Positions 26,598 to 37,418 of a stretch of DNA of 64,000 nt are shown here, one piece after another. The position numbers were made by a program, and so were the translations under genes. The number at the start of each line of letters is the position of its first letter. The stretch's first letter is position 1. The stretch comes from an uncultured Methylophaga sp. (lineage in GTDB: Bacteria > Pseudomonadota > Gammaproteobacteria > Nitrosococcales > Methylophagaceae), in contig NZ_CAMYKO010000001.1 of the NCBI RefSeq assembly GCF_947259025.1, forward strand, positions 161,843 to 225,842. Direction: 5' to 3'. Under the pieces are notes generated by a model. The model saw only the letters and a program-made list of their open reading frames with translations. It had not been told where the DNA came from and made no database searches.

Positions 26598-28004
26598 ATG
26601 TCAGCCAAAACGCTATACGACAAACTCTGGGAACAGCACGTTGTCCGCACGGATGACGACGGCACGGCTTTGCTTTATATCGATCGCCACCTGGTTCATG
26701 AGGTGACCTCGCCACAGGCTTTTGAGGGCCTGCGCCTGGCGCATCGCCTGCCGCACCGGCTGAACTCGATCCTGGCAACCCCCGATCACAATGTCCCGAC
26801 CTCTGACCGTGACAAAGGCATCGCTGATCCGGTCTCACGTCTGCAGGTAGAAACCCTGGATAAAAACTGCCATGAATTCGGCATTACCGAGTTTGGGCTG
26901 GAAGACGTACGTCAGGGTATCGTGCATGTGGTTGGCCCTGAACAGGGCGCAACCCTGCCCGGTATGACCGTGGTCTGTGGTGACTCGCACACTTCGACAC
27001 ATGGTGCGTTCGGTGCACTGGCATTCGGTATCGGCACCTCTGAAGTCGAACATGTGATGGCAACCCAATGCCTGATTCAGCGTAAATCCAAAAATATGCA
27101 GGTGCGGGTGGAAGGTCAGGTCAATCCTGGTATCACCGCCAAAGATATTGTGCTCGCCATTATCGGTGAAATCGGTACTGCCGGCGGCACTGGCTATGCT
27201 ATCGAATTTGCCGGCGAAGCCATTCAGGCTTTGAGCATGGAAGGCCGAATGACAGTCTGTAATATGACCATTGAAGCTGGCGCCCGCGCCGGTATGATTG
27301 CCGTCGATAACACCACGATTGATTACCTGGGCCAGCGACCATTCGCACCACAGGGTGAGAACTGGGACAAAGCCGTAGCTGCCTGGCAAGAACTGCATTC
27401 TGATGACGGCGCACACTTCGATAAAGTCGTGGTGCTGAAAGCTGAAGATATTAAACCGCAGGTGACCTGGGGCACCTCACCGGAAATGGTAGTACCGGTC
27501 ACTGCCAGCGTGCCGGATCCGGTTGCCGAGTCCGATACGGTAAAACGCAATGGCATGCAAAAGGCACTCAAATATATGGGCCTCAATGCCAACCAGGCTA
27601 TTACTGATATTCAGCTGGATCGTGTGTTTATTGGTTCCTGCACCAACTCGCGGATTGAAGATCTACGGGAGGCCGCCGCGGCTATCAAAGGTGGCAAAGT
27701 CTCGGCCAGTGTAAAGCAGGCGATGGTGGTGCCCGGTTCCGGCCTGGTCAAACAACAGGCCGAGCAGGAAGGCCTCGACAAGGTCTTTATTGAAGCCGGT
27801 TTTGAATGGCGTGAACCCGGTTGCTCCATGTGTCTGGCGATGAATGCGGATCGACTGGAGGCCGGCGAGCACTGTGCTTCGACCTCTAACCGCAACTTTG
27901 AAGGTCGTCAGGGTCAGGGAGGCCGAACCCACCTGGTCAGCCCTGCGATGGCCGCAGCAGCAGCGATCGCCGGTCACTTTGTTGATATCACACACAGCCC
28001 ATGA
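26598..28004 (+). CDS. leuC: 3-isopropylmalate dehydratase large subunit
   Basis: Aconitase-family enzyme of leucine synthesis. The 468-residue protein has the cluster cysteines in IGSCTNSR and GCSMCLAMN, and the family's end [20 protein letters not shown]. The small subunit gene leuD, which usually follows, is absent; prmB overlaps the stop instead (ATGA). TATAAT at 26549-26554 lies upstream but with no good -35, so the promoter is uncertain. Confidence 0.96.
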   Translation: MSAKTLYDKLWEQHVVRTDDDGTALLYIDRHLVHEVTSPQAFEGLRLAHRLPHRLNSILATPDHNVPTSDRDKGIADPVSRLQVETLDKNCHEFGITEFGLEDVRQGIVHVVGPEQGATLPGMTVVCGDSHTSTHGAFGALAFGIGTSEVEHVMATQCLIQRKSKNMQVRVEGQVNPGITAKDIVLAIIGEIGTAGGTGYAIEFAGEAIQALSMEGRMTVCNMTIEAGARAGMIAVDNTTIDYLGQRPFAPQGENWDKAVAAWQELHSDDGAHFDKVVVLKAEDIKPQVTWGTSPEMVVPVTASVPDPVAESDTVKRNGMQKALKYMGLNANQAITDIQLDRVFIGSCTNSRIEDLREAAAAIKGGKVSASVKQAMVVPGSGLVKQQAEQEGLDKVFIEAGFEWREPGCSMCLAMNADRLEAGEHCASTSNRNFEGRQGQGGRTHLVSPAMAAAAAIAGHFVDITHSP

Positions 28005-28930
28005 CCGATTTCGCCGCCGCGCAAACCGAACTCAAGACCCTGCGCGACTTTCTGCGCTGGACCACATCCCGCTTCATTGAAGCGGGATTGTTTTATGGCC
28101 ACGGCAATGAGGATGCGTTTAATGAAGCCTCGCAGTTGGTGCTGAGCAGCCTTCATCTTCCCGTTACCGAGTTGCCTGACGTATTTCTTGATGCGCGCCT
28201 CAGCAAAGATGAGAAAACTTGCCTGCTCGATTTGATCCGCAAGCGCATTGAGCAGCGTATTCCCCTACCCTACCTGACAAATGAAGCCTGGTTTGCCGGT
28301 CTGCCGTTTTTTGTAGATGAGCGGGTCTTGATTCCCCGCTCGCCCTTTGCCGAGTTGATAGACAGCCAGTTTCAGCCCTGGCTGCCACAGCCGGAAAAAG
28401 TGCATAAGGTGCTGGACTTATGCACCGGTAGTGGCTGTATTGCCATTGCGCTGGCGTTGGCCTTTGACGCCAAAGTCGATGCCGTTGATATCAGTGAGGA
28501 TGCTTTGGCAGTCGCTGATATCAATATCAAAATGCATAATCTGGAGAACCAGGTCAGCACCCTCGCATCAGACTGCTGGCAGGCGCTGGAGCCCAAGCAG
28601 CAATATGATTTGATTGTCAGTAACCCGCCTTATGTCGGCGCTGATGAGATGGCTTTACTGCCGGATGAATACCGGCATGAACCGGCCTCGGCACTGGAAG
28701 CGGAAGATAATGGCCTGGCCCTTGTTGAAAAAATCCTGCTCCGGGCAGCCGATTACCTCAGCCATGACGGTTTATTGTTTGTCGAGGTGGGCAACAGCGA
28801 TCTGGCGGTGGACGAAAAATGGCCGGAGATGGCCTTTACCTGGCTCGACCTGGATTTGGGCGGTCATGGCATATTCATGCTGGATCGGGCGCAGTGCCTG
28901 GAATTCCAGAAGCTTTACGGCGGCGACTAG
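28001..28930 (+). CDS. prmB: Ribosomal protein uL3 glutamine methyltransferase
   Basis: Methylates a glutamine of ribosomal protein L3 (uL3) using S-adenosylmethionine. The 309-residue protein has the N-terminal helical domain, SAM motif [16 protein letters not shown] (about 140) and the catalytic [10 protein letters not shown], which distinguishes PrmB from release-factor methyltransferase PrmC (NPPYI). Start overlaps leuC by 4 bp. Its last 4 bases overlap the end of the converging diguanylate cyclase. Confidence 0.93.
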   Translation: MTDFAAAQTELKTLRDFLRWTTSRFIEAGLFYGHGNEDAFNEASQLVLSSLHLPVTELPDVFLDARLSKDEKTCLLDLIRKRIEQRIPLPYLTNEAWFAGLPFFVDERVLIPRSPFAELIDSQFQPWLPQPEKVHKVLDLCTGSGCIAIALALAFDAKVDAVDISEDALAVADINIKMHNLENQVSTLASDCWQALEPKQQYDLIVSNPPYVGADEMALLPDEYRHEPASALEAEDNGLALVEKILLRAADYLSHDGLLFVEVGNSDLAVDEKWPEMAFTWLDLDLGGHGIFMLDRAQCLEFQKLYGGD

Positions 28931-30228
28931 ACCGACTCTTTTTCTTCCTGATAGCTGATAATGCAGTCTCTGCCAGCCATCTTGGCCTGGTACATGGCCT
29001 TATCGGCGCGTTCAAACAGGCTGTTGAGATTATCGTAGCGGTAATTGTCGCGGTCGAGTTCAGCAATGCCCACACTGACCGAAATGGGGATCCCTGCCGG
29101 CTTGAGTTTACGCAGTCTTTCCAGCATCCGGTCCATCAGGCCGTTGGCATCAGCCAGATCACAGTCAGGCAGAATAAAGACCAGCTCATCACCGGCCCAG
29201 CGGGCAATCATATCGACATCACGCAGATGCCGTTTCAGCCAGGCACCCAGCTCTGCCAACAAGCTGTCCCCGATCTGGAAACCATGCTCTTCATTGATCT
29301 GCTTCATATGATCAATGTCCATCACCGCCAGCGTTAGAGGACGATCAAAACGATAAGCTTCGCTGAAATACTTGCCGGCAAATTCTCGTAAAGCGTGACG
29401 ATTGAACAGACCTGAAGTCTCATCCAGCATCGCCAGACTGTAGAGCGATTTCTGCTGGGTTCTCAGTTCTCTCAGCGTCTGATAGCTGGTGACATGGTTG
29501 AAGACACGCTGGCGCAGCTCTTCCCGCACGATAGGCTTGGAAACATAGTCGTTGACGCCCAAATGAAATAATTCGATCTTGCGCGACATATTGTCAAAGC
29601 CGGAGGTCGCAATGATAGGAACGTTGCCATATTCTCCGTAAGCGCGGCGGATCTTGCGTACCAGGGTGATGCCGCTCATGATACCTTCCAGCATAATATC
29701 GGTAATCACCAGATCATAATCACCGCCCTGGAACGCCTCCCAGGCACTTTCTGCGTAGTTATAGGCATCGACATCCAGTCCCATATCGGTGAGCAGGTCA
29801 ATGACGATGGTCTGTAACACCCGGGAGTCTTCAATGAACAACACGCGGCCAGCCAGTTGACGTGTTTCACGCTGACTCAGTCGATCAAGATAGGTTTCCA
29901 TCTCGAGCAGATCATTTTTGCTGAAAATATCGGTGGCACCGGCCAGCAAGGCCTGTTTGAGTAGCTTGGAATTATCCTGCTCGGTTAGCACCAGCAGGGT
30001 GGCGAACTCATAGCCGCTGAGTGCACGTAGCTGGCTGCTGAATTCACTGCTGGCGTAGTCTTTCAGATTATCAGCACAACACACCAGGCGATAGCGGGTC
30101 TGGGCTGCCTTGTCCAAACCATCAGAGCCGGTAAAAGCCATCTCGACTTCAAATCCGGCTGCGGTCAGTAATTCCTTTAGCTGCTCGCAAAAATAATTGG
30201 AGCTGTCTACCACCAGCGCGTTTAACAT
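28927..30228 (-). CDS. Response regulator with two REC domains and a GGDEF diguanylate cyclase
   Basis: Makes cyclic di-GMP in response to phosphorylation. The 433-residue protein has a first, degenerate REC domain (about 1-120), a second, canonical REC domain (about 130-250; FIEDSR, VITDIML, SKP with the switch lysine) and a GGDEF domain (about 270-430). The active-site loop is AGDEL, a variant, and five residues upstream lies RDVD, the inhibitory RxxD site. The variant still has the D and E that hold metal. No histidine kinase gene is adjacent. Confidence 0.9.
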   Translation of the reverse strand: MLNALVVDSSNYFCEQLKELLTAAGFEVEMAFTGSDGLDKAAQTRYRLVCCADNLKDYASSEFSSQLRALSGYEFATLLVLTEQDNSKLLKQALLAGATDIFSKNDLLEMETYLDRLSQRETRQLAGRVLFIEDSRVLQTIVIDLLTDMGLDVDAYNYAESAWEAFQGGDYDLVITDIMLEGIMSGITLVRKIRRAYGEYGNVPIIATSGFDNMSRKIELFHLGVNDYVSKPIVREELRQRVFNHVTSYQTLRELRTQQKSLYSLAMLDETSGLFNRHALREFAGKYFSEAYRFDRPLTLAVMDIDHMKQINEEHGFQIGDSLLAELGAWLKRHLRDVDMIARWAGDELVFILPDCDLADANGLMDRMLERLRKLKPAGIPISVSVGIAELDRDNYRYDNLNSLFERADKAMYQAKMAGRDCIISYQEEKESV

Positions 30229-30277
30229 GCTGTGCTTACCTGCTGCTTGTCCATTTACTTATCAGGAAACGTTACCA

Positions 30278-30949
30278 TTATTTGAACTGCGTCGCGAGTA
30301 AATGACGGGTGAAGCTGCTGCGCAGGTAAAAGCCCTTGGGGTTAATCAGGCTGGACTCCCCCTCGTCACTCAATGACTTGGCCATGATCCGGCTGTGGGC
30401 AGCCTTGGGACGGATTTGCAGATACTCGCCCTCCCGGGCAGAGATTTCCGCCTGCTCTCCCAATACCACGCGGTCCATTAACTCTTCCCAGTCCTGCTGC
30501 AACTGTCTCTCCTGCTCGGCATCAGGCTGCCAGATCCAGCCCAGCCCGACATAGCGATCGGCCAGCGGAATGGCGGCATCGGCTTCCACCGGTAACCAGA
30601 GTACCCGCGACAGCTTGCGCCGAACCCAGCTATCCTGCCATTGCAGGCTACCGGATTCAGTCAACGATACCGTGCACACATAAGTGGATTCTTTCGGCTC
30701 ACCACGGGCATTGAGTGGCAATGTTTTCAGTTCGATCGCAAGATCGGTAAAGTCCGGCTCGGCCTGGTTGCCGGCATCGGCGCCCAGATAGGCCTCCAGT
30801 AACTGCCCCACCCAGCCTTTATGCCGCTGCAGATTCTCCGGCACTGTCTGCCCCATATCAGAAGCCACCTGGCCCAGCGTTCTCCCTGCCAAAAGCTGAC
30901 AGCGCGCGAGTAATTCTGCTTCGGTTTCAGGGGCTTTGATCGTATTCAT
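30278..30949 (-). CDS. mutH: DNA mismatch repair endonuclease MutH
   Basis: Nicks the unmethylated strand at hemimethylated GATC sites. The 223-residue protein has the N-terminal GRTLGQVA, then KGWVGQLLEAYLGA, DFTDLAIELKTLP (the D...ExK catalytic core) and the C-terminal GFYLRSSFTRHLL. I chose the ATG at 30949 with GGA before it; a TTG 12 bases upstream is possible. MutH is restricted to gammaproteobacteria with Dam methylation, so this places the organism and fits MutL lacking its own nuclease. Confidence 0.95.
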   Translation of the reverse strand: MNTIKAPETEAELLARCQLLAGRTLGQVASDMGQTVPENLQRHKGWVGQLLEAYLGADAGNQAEPDFTDLAIELKTLPLNARGEPKESTYVCTVSLTESGSLQWQDSWVRRKLSRVLWLPVEADAAIPLADRYVGLGWIWQPDAEQERQLQQDWEELMDRVVLGEQAEISAREGEYLQIRPKAAHSRIMAKSLSDEGESSLINPKGFYLRSSFTRHLLATQFK

Positions 30950-31024
30950 GGTTATTTCCAAATTCTCATAACAGGCCCGGACATGGTACGCTAGCGTCCT
31001 TTATTGAGCCCGAAGCGAGGAGCT

Positions 31025-31948
31025 GTGAAAGCCTTATCCATCAACAACCTGAGCAAGACCTACCGCAATGGCCTGCAGGCACTGAAACAGGTGAGCCTGG
31101 ATGTCAAACAGGGGGACTTCTTTGCTCTGCTGGGTCCCAACGGTGCCGGTAAATCCACCACCATTGGTGTGATTACCTCTCTCATCACCAAAACCTCAGG
31201 CACCGTCAAGGTGTTCGATACCGATCTGGATGACGATCCGGAGACCGCCAAGGGCTATATTGGCCTGGTGCCGCAGGAGTTCAACTTCAACGGTTTTGAA
31301 CAGGTCAAACATATCCTCATCACTCAAGCTGGTTATTATGGCATGCCCGCTGCCGAGGCAGAACCACGCGCTGATGAACTGCTCAAGCAACTGGGGCTGT
31401 GGGAAAAGCGCCATACCCCGTCACGCTCATTGTCTGGCGGTATGAAACGCCGGCTGATGATTGCCCGTGCTCTGGTGCATAATCCCAAGCTGCTGATCCT
31501 TGACGAACCCACCGCCGGCGTCGATATCGAGTTGCGCCGTTCCATGTGGGTATTCCTGCGTCAGATCAATGCTGCCGGCACCACGATTATCCTGACCACC
31601 CACTACCTGGAAGAAGCCGAGAGCCTTTGCCGCAATATTGCGATCATCGACAAGGGCGAGATTATCGAGAACACCGATATGAAATCGCTGCTCAACCGCC
31701 TGGATAAGGAAGCCTTTGTTCTCGATTTGAAATATCCGCTGATGGACAACGTCAATCTCGATGGCCTCGCTTATGAGCGTATCGATGACACCACGATTGA
31801 AATCGAGATCAGCCGCGGCGAGTCGCTCAACAGCGTATTTGAACTGCTCAGCAACCACGGCGTTGAAATCGTCAGTATGAAAAACAAAGTCAATCGACTG
31901 GAGGAACTGTTCTTGAACCTGGTTGAAACCTCGGAGCAAAGCGCATGA
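31025..31948 (+). CDS. ABC transporter ATP-binding protein (YadG-like)
   Basis: ATPase of an ABC-2 type exporter. The protein is 307 residues from the GTG at 31025 (GAGGAG just upstream at 31017-31022). It has Walker A GPNGAGKSTTIG, signature SLSGGMKRRL, Walker B LLILDEPTAGVD and H-loop TTHYLEEAE, then an extra C-terminal domain of about 80 residues. Closest in layout to YadG-YadH of E. coli. A TTG at 31004 is an alternative start. It overlaps the permease gene by 4 bp. Confidence 0.9.
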   Translation: MKALSINNLSKTYRNGLQALKQVSLDVKQGDFFALLGPNGAGKSTTIGVITSLITKTSGTVKVFDTDLDDDPETAKGYIGLVPQEFNFNGFEQVKHILITQAGYYGMPAAEAEPRADELLKQLGLWEKRHTPSRSLSGGMKRRLMIARALVHNPKLLILDEPTAGVDIELRRSMWVFLRQINAAGTTIILTTHYLEEAESLCRNIAIIDKGEIIENTDMKSLLNRLDKEAFVLDLKYPLMDNVNLDGLAYERIDDTTIEIEISRGESLNSVFELLSNHGVEIVSMKNKVNRLEELFLNLVETSEQSA

Positions 31949-32727
31949 ACCGGAGCCGTCAACAACGCCATTGGGTCGCCTTTTCCACGCTGGTCACCCG
32001 CGAAGTCAGGCGCTTTTTCCGAATCTGGCCGCAGACGATTCTGCCACCGGCCATCACCATGACGCTGTATTTCATTATTTTCGGCAACCTGATTGGCAGC
32101 CGTATCGGCGAAATGGGCGGCTTCAGCTACATGGAATATATCGTGCCCGGCATTATCATGATGTCGGTAATCAATAATGCTTATTCCAATGTGGCCTCTT
32201 CGTTTTTCAGCGCCAAATTCCAGAACCATATTGAAGAACTGATCGTCTCACCGATTCCCAATTACCTGATCCTGGCCGGGTATGTCGCTGGAGGCACGGC
32301 GCGGGGCCTGTGTGTCGGTGTTATCGTGACGCTGGTATCGCTGTTTTTCACCCATCTGCCGATAGAACATATTTTTATCACCATCAGCATGGTGATATTG
32401 AGCGCTGTATTGTTTGCCATCGGCGGTTTTATTAATGCGGTTTATGCCCGCAGTTTTGATGAAATCGCGATCATTCCGACCTTCATCCTGACCCCGCTGA
32501 CCTACCTGGGCGGCGTGTTCTACTCCATCAGCCTGCTGCCTGACTTCTGGCAGAACGTGTCGATGCTGAACCCTATCCTCTATATGGTGAACGCTTTCCG
32601 TTTCGGCATGCTGGGCGTGTCGGATATTCCGGTGGTGTTTGCGTTCGGGATTATTCTGCTGTTTATCGCCGCATTAACGGCTTATGCCCTGTATTTACTC
32701 AATAAAGGAACCGGGCTCAGGAACTGA
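31945..32727 (+). CDS. ABC-2 type transporter permease (YadH-like)
   Basis: Membrane partner of the preceding ATPase. The 260-residue protein has six predicted helices and the ABC-2 motifs SYMEYIVPGIIMM and LTYLGGVFYSISLLPDFW. The translational overlap (ATGA) shows a two-gene operon. Substrate is unknown. Repeat element 5 follows 5 bp after the stop. Confidence 0.92.
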   Translation: MNRSRQQRHWVAFSTLVTREVRRFFRIWPQTILPPAITMTLYFIIFGNLIGSRIGEMGGFSYMEYIVPGIIMMSVINNAYSNVASSFFSAKFQNHIEELIVSPIPNYLILAGYVAGGTARGLCVGVIVTLVSLFFTHLPIEHIFITISMVILSAVLFAIGGFINAVYARSFDEIAIIPTFILTPLTYLGGVFYSISLLPDFWQNVSMLNPILYMVNAFRFGMLGVSDIPVVFAFGIILLFIAALTAYALYLLNKGTGLRN

Positions 32728-32732
32728 CTTAA

Positions 32733-32875
32733 ACCACAGAGGCACAGAGTTCACAGAGATTTTTTGCCTGTCAGAGATGCTGACGGCGGTGGAAGCTATG
32801 GCGAGGTTACCCCGTGGATGCGAGGCAACCAGCTAACATTATTGTTTTCTCTGTGCCCTCTGTGCCTCTGTGGTT
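32733..32875. repeat. Intergenic element 5, bounded by inverted ACCACAGAGGCACAGAG
   Basis: The shortest of the five elements, filling the gap between the converging permease and dusA genes. The left end (32733-32758) reads ACCACAGAGGCACAGAGT, then TCACAGAG; the right end (32848-32875) reads TCTCTGTGCCCTCTGTGCC, then TCTGTGGTT. The 89-bp interior has no gene. Confidence 0.85.
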
Positions 32876-32884
32876 AAAATCCAA

Positions 32885-33868
32885 TTAATCAACCAGCGCC
32901 AGCGCTTCTTTGAGCGTATGAATGCCCGCTCCGGGTAAATGGGCATTTTCACTGAGGTGCCGACGCCAGCGGCGGGCACCGGGCACGCCCTGGAACACGC
33001 CCAGCAGGTGGCGGGTGATGGATTTCAATGGCCGTCCCTCGCTCATGCGTTTTTCGATATAGGGCAGCATGGTCTCGATCACTTCCCGGCGTGACAATGC
33101 CGGCTCGTGTTTGCCGAAAATTGTCTTATCCGCCTCGGCCAGCAGATAAGGGTTGTGGTAAGCCGCTCGTCCCATCATCACACCATCAACATGCTGCAGG
33201 TGGTCAGTGGCTTCATCAAGCTCCTTGATACCGCCGTTAATATCGATATGCAGATGCGGGTAATCTTTTTTGACTTGATAGACGCGCTCATAGTTGAGCG
33301 GCGGAATGTCACGGTTTTCCTTGGGACTCAGGCCTTTCAGCCAGGCATTGCGGGCATGCAGAATAAAAATCTCGCAACCGGCTGCTGACACCTTGTCGAG
33401 AAAGTCGGTCAGAAACTCGTAACTGTCCTTGTCATCAATCCCTAAGCGGGTTTTGACGGTGACCGGAATGCCGACCTTGTTCTGCATCGCCGCCACGCTC
33501 TCAGCCACCAGCTCGGGTTCCGCCATCAGGCAGGCGCCGAAACGGCCGGACTGTACACGGTCACTGGGGCAGCCAACGTTGATGTTGATTTCCTGGTAGC
33601 CGGCATCCTCGCCCATGATGGCGCACTGAGCCATTTCATCCGGCTCACTGCCGCCCAGTTGCAAGGCCAGCGGATATTCAAACGCATCGTGGGCCAGAAA
33701 CCGCTCACGGTCACCGTGGATCAGCGCACCGGTGGTGACCATTTCGGTGTACAGCAGGCACTCGCGCGAGATCAGTCGCAACAGATAACGACAGTCACGG
33801 TCGGTCCAGTCCATCATCGGTGCTACAGACAGGCGTCGGGCTTGTTGCAAATTCACGGCTGAGCTCAT
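32885..33868 (-). CDS. dusA: tRNA-dihydrouridine(20/20a) synthase
   Basis: Flavoenzyme that reduces U20 and U20a in the tRNA D-loop. The 327-residue protein begins VAPMMDWTDRDCRYLLR (after a short leader) and has the DusA pattern NINVGCPSDRVQSGRFGACLM with the catalytic cysteine, KTRLGIDD, FILHARNAWLKGLSPKENR and HIDINGGI. The extended ARNAWLKGLSPK loop is typical of DusA rather than DusB or DusC. Confidence 0.95.
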   Translation of the reverse strand: MSSAVNLQQARRLSVAPMMDWTDRDCRYLLRLISRECLLYTEMVTTGALIHGDRERFLAHDAFEYPLALQLGGSEPDEMAQCAIMGEDAGYQEININVGCPSDRVQSGRFGACLMAEPELVAESVAAMQNKVGIPVTVKTRLGIDDKDSYEFLTDFLDKVSAAGCEIFILHARNAWLKGLSPKENRDIPPLNYERVYQVKKDYPHLHIDINGGIKELDEATDHLQHVDGVMMGRAAYHNPYLLAEADKTIFGKHEPALSRREVIETMLPYIEKRMSEGRPLKSITRHLLGVFQGVPGARRWRRHLSENAHLPGAGIHTLKEALALVD

Positions 33869-33945
33869 TCAAATATTGGTTTTTAAAACAGTCTATTATC
33901 TCAAATCGCTGGCGAAAAATCTTGCCGATCGCCACAATAAAAAAC

Positions 33946-34638
33946 ATGAACGTTATCCAGAGTGACGGCTTTAAGGTCGAGATCATACGCAGCAAAAGGC
34001 GCAAAACCATGGCGCTGGCGGTAGGCAATGGCACGGTGAAAGTGCGTATGCCGGCCAGGCTCGCTTTGCATCATGCCGAGCGTTTTGTTGAGCAAAAACA
34101 ACACTGGATCAAAGCCAAGCTGGCACAGAATCCACCCATCGAAGATCGGCTTTACCGGGACGGCGAAACGCTGCCGTCTCTGGGAGACCTGCTGACATTA
34201 GATATCAGTCCGGGTCAGGGTAAAAACCGAATCTACCGCGATGGTGATACGTTATTCATTACCACGCGCCAGAAAACGCCTTCTCAAGCCGCATTACAGA
34301 AGCTGGTCACAGACTGGTACAAGCAACAGGCCGCGGATTATCTCATCCGCCGCTGCAATGCACTGGCTGAATCGAGTGGACTGCGGCCGGCATCAGTGGA
34401 AGTCAAAACCTACAAGGCACGCTGGGGCAGTTGCACCATCAGCGGTAAAGTACAGCTCAACTGGAAACTTGTGATGGCACCAACGGCGATTATTGATTAC
34501 GTGATTATTCACGAGCTGTGCCACCTCGAGCAGCACAATCATTCCCCGGCTTTCTGGCAACTGGTTGGACAATTTGATCCAAACTTCACACAACACCGGG
34601 CATGGTTAAAAGCAAACGGACAGCAGTTACAACTGTAA
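33946..34638 (+). CDS. YgjP-like zinc metallopeptidase domain protein (DUF45)
   Basis: Family of small predicted metallopeptidases related to M48, often linked to restriction or DNA-repair genes but of unproven role. The 230-residue protein has an N-terminal region with SKRRKTMALAV, KARWGSCT, and the active-site motif HELCHLEQHNHSPAFW (HExxH then an N-H-S-x-x-F-W helix). I chose the ATG at 33946; the frame extends upstream across the start of dusA, which is unlikely to be coding. No ribosome-binding site is strong. Confidence 0.88.
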   Translation: MNVIQSDGFKVEIIRSKRRKTMALAVGNGTVKVRMPARLALHHAERFVEQKQHWIKAKLAQNPPIEDRLYRDGETLPSLGDLLTLDISPGQGKNRIYRDGDTLFITTRQKTPSQAALQKLVTDWYKQQAADYLIRRCNALAESSGLRPASVEVKTYKARWGSCTISGKVQLNWKLVMAPTAIIDYVIIHELCHLEQHNHSPAFWQLVGQFDPNFTQHRAWLKANGQQLQL

Positions 34639-34665
34639 ATGTCTGATTCTGCAGATGTCTCAGGC

Positions 34666-34693
34666 TTGAAAAATTCGCTGTTTCGATTAATAT
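34666..34693 (+). promoter_or_regulatory. Promoter of the metK-ahcY operon
   Basis: TTGAAA (34666-34671) and TAATAT (34688-34693) with 16 bases between. Transcription would start near 34700, just before the first stem of the riboswitch at 34704, so the RNA leader begins with the aptamer. Confidence 0.65.
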
Positions 34694-34702
34694 GTCCCAC
34701 TT

Positions 34703-34778
34703 CGGATAAGGAACGCTGCAACAGGGCCTCCCCTGCTAGGCTTATCCCACGTTATTTTCATTAACGGCGTTCATTATT
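34703..34778 (+). promoter_or_regulatory. S-adenosylhomocysteine (SAH) riboswitch
   Basis: The pattern matches the SAH riboswitch class. P1 is GGATAAG (34704-34710) with CTTATCC (34741-34747). P2 is CAGGG/CCCTG (about 34722-34735). The pseudoknot is GAACGC (34711-34716) with GCGTTC (34767-34772). Conserved loop elements CGCTGCAAC and GCTAGGCT are in place, and AACGGCG follows as in the consensus. This class switches expression on when SAH builds up. Here it precedes metK rather than ahcY, so it would govern the whole methyl cycle. It was found by eye; a covariance-model search would confirm it. Confidence 0.85.
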
Positions 34779-34866
34779 AACAGGTAACTGGTAGTAATGA
34801 GCACTGTCCCACCCTACGCTTGTCACTATCATTACCTTGCCTGAAATGTAATGAGGAAAGCTGGCT

Positions 34867-36030
<1,164 letters not shown>

Positions 36031-36043
36031 TTAAGGAATTGTC

Positions 36044-37354
36044 ATGGAATCTGTTATCGAAAACCTGAACCCCGACTACAAAGTCGCCGATATCTCGCTG
36101 GCCAAATGGGGCCACCAGGAAATCAAGATTGCCGAGAGCGAAATGCCCGGCCTGATGGCGTTGCGCGAAGAATATAAAGATCAGGCCCCTCTGAAAGGCG
36201 CCCGCATCGCCGGCTGCTTACATATGACCATTCAGACAGCCGTGCTGATTGAAACGCTGGTTGAACTGGGCGCCGAAGTGCGCTGGTCATCGTGCAATAT
36301 TTTCTCTACCCAGGATCACGCTGCCGCTGCGATTGCGGATCAGGAAATTCCGGTGTTTGCCTGGAAAGGTGAAACTGAAGAAGAAGCCGAATGGTGTATC
36401 GAGCAGACCATTATCGGCCCCAACGGCTGGCGTCCGAATATGATTCTGGATGACGGCGGCGATCTGACGCTGATGATGCACGAAAAGTATCCAGAGCTTC
36501 TGGATGACGTCAAAGGCCTGTCGGAAGAAACCACCACCGGTGTCCACCGCCTTTATGAAATGATGAAAGCCGGCAAGCTCAAAGTACCCGCCATTAACGT
36601 CAACGATTCGGTCACCAAGTCCAAGTTCGACAACCTGTATGGTTGCCGTGAATCTTTGCTGGATGGCATCAAGCGTGCCACTGACGTCATGATCGCCGGT
36701 AAAATCTGCGTGGTTTTGGGTTACGGCGACGTCGGCAAGGGCTGTGCCCAGGCATTCCGTGGCATGGGCGCCACCGTGCTGGTGACTGAAATCGATCCGA
36801 TTTGTGCGCTGCAGGCGAGCATGGAAGGCTACCGCATCGTCACCATGGAAGAAGCCGCGGCTGTTGCTGATATCTTTGTCACCGCCACCGGTAACGTCAA
36901 TGTGATCAATCACGACCATATGGCAGCGATGAAAAACGAAGCCATCGTCTGCAATATCGGTCACTTTGATAATGAAATTGATGTCGCTTCATTGCGTGAC
37001 TATGAGTGGGAAAACATCAAGCCGCAGGTTGATCATGTGATTTTCCCCGACGGCAAGCGCATTATCATGCTGGCTGAAGGCCGCCTGGTGAACCTGGGCT
37101 GTGCCACCGGTCACCCGAGCTTTGTGATGTCAGCATCGTTCACCAACCAGGTGATGGCGCAAATCGAGCTCTGGCACCACAGTGACGACTACGACAACAA
37201 AGTCTACGTCCTGCCGAAGAAACTGGACGAAAAAGTCGCCCAGCTTCACCTGGGCCGCATCGGTGCCAACCTGACCACACTGTCACAGGAACAGGCCAAC
37301 TACCTGGGTCTGGATCAGCAAGGTCCGTTCAAACCAGAGCATTATCGCTATTAA
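36044..37354 (+). CDS. ahcY: S-adenosylhomocysteine hydrolase
   Basis: Splits SAH into adenosine and homocysteine, removing the product inhibitor of methyltransferases. The 436-residue NAD-dependent enzyme has [53 protein letters not shown] and the NAD-binding [20 protein letters not shown], and ends KPEHYRY. It is the expected riboswitch target. Confidence 0.98.
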   Translation: MESVIENLNPDYKVADISLAKWGHQEIKIAESEMPGLMALREEYKDQAPLKGARIAGCLHMTIQTAVLIETLVELGAEVRWSSCNIFSTQDHAAAAIADQEIPVFAWKGETEEEAEWCIEQTIIGPNGWRPNMILDDGGDLTLMMHEKYPELLDDVKGLSEETTTGVHRLYEMMKAGKLKVPAINVNDSVTKSKFDNLYGCRESLLDGIKRATDVMIAGKICVVLGYGDVGKGCAQAFRGMGATVLVTEIDPICALQASMEGYRIVTMEEAAAVADIFVTATGNVNVINHDHMAAMKNEAIVCNIGHFDNEIDVASLRDYEWENIKPQVDHVIFPDGKRIIMLAEGRLVNLGCATGHPSFVMSASFTNQVMAQIELWHHSDDYDNKVYVLPKKLDEKVAQLHLGRIGANLTTLSQEQANYLGLDQQGPFKPEHYRY

Positions 37355-37418
37355 TGCTGCTGCCTCATCCCGGCCTCAAACACAGGCCGGGGTGAAGTTC
37401 GGCAGACCCTGAGTTAAT

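Noticed and set aside
9594..32875. The CACAGAG elements as insertion sequences
   Set aside because: None contains a transposase, I could see no clear target-site duplication, and lengths vary widely, so IS is the wrong label; they are kept as repeat elements.
33820..33945. N-terminal extension of the YgjP-like protein
   Set aside because: It would overlap the start of dusA on the other strand and its residues are unlike the family, so the ATG at 33946 is preferred.
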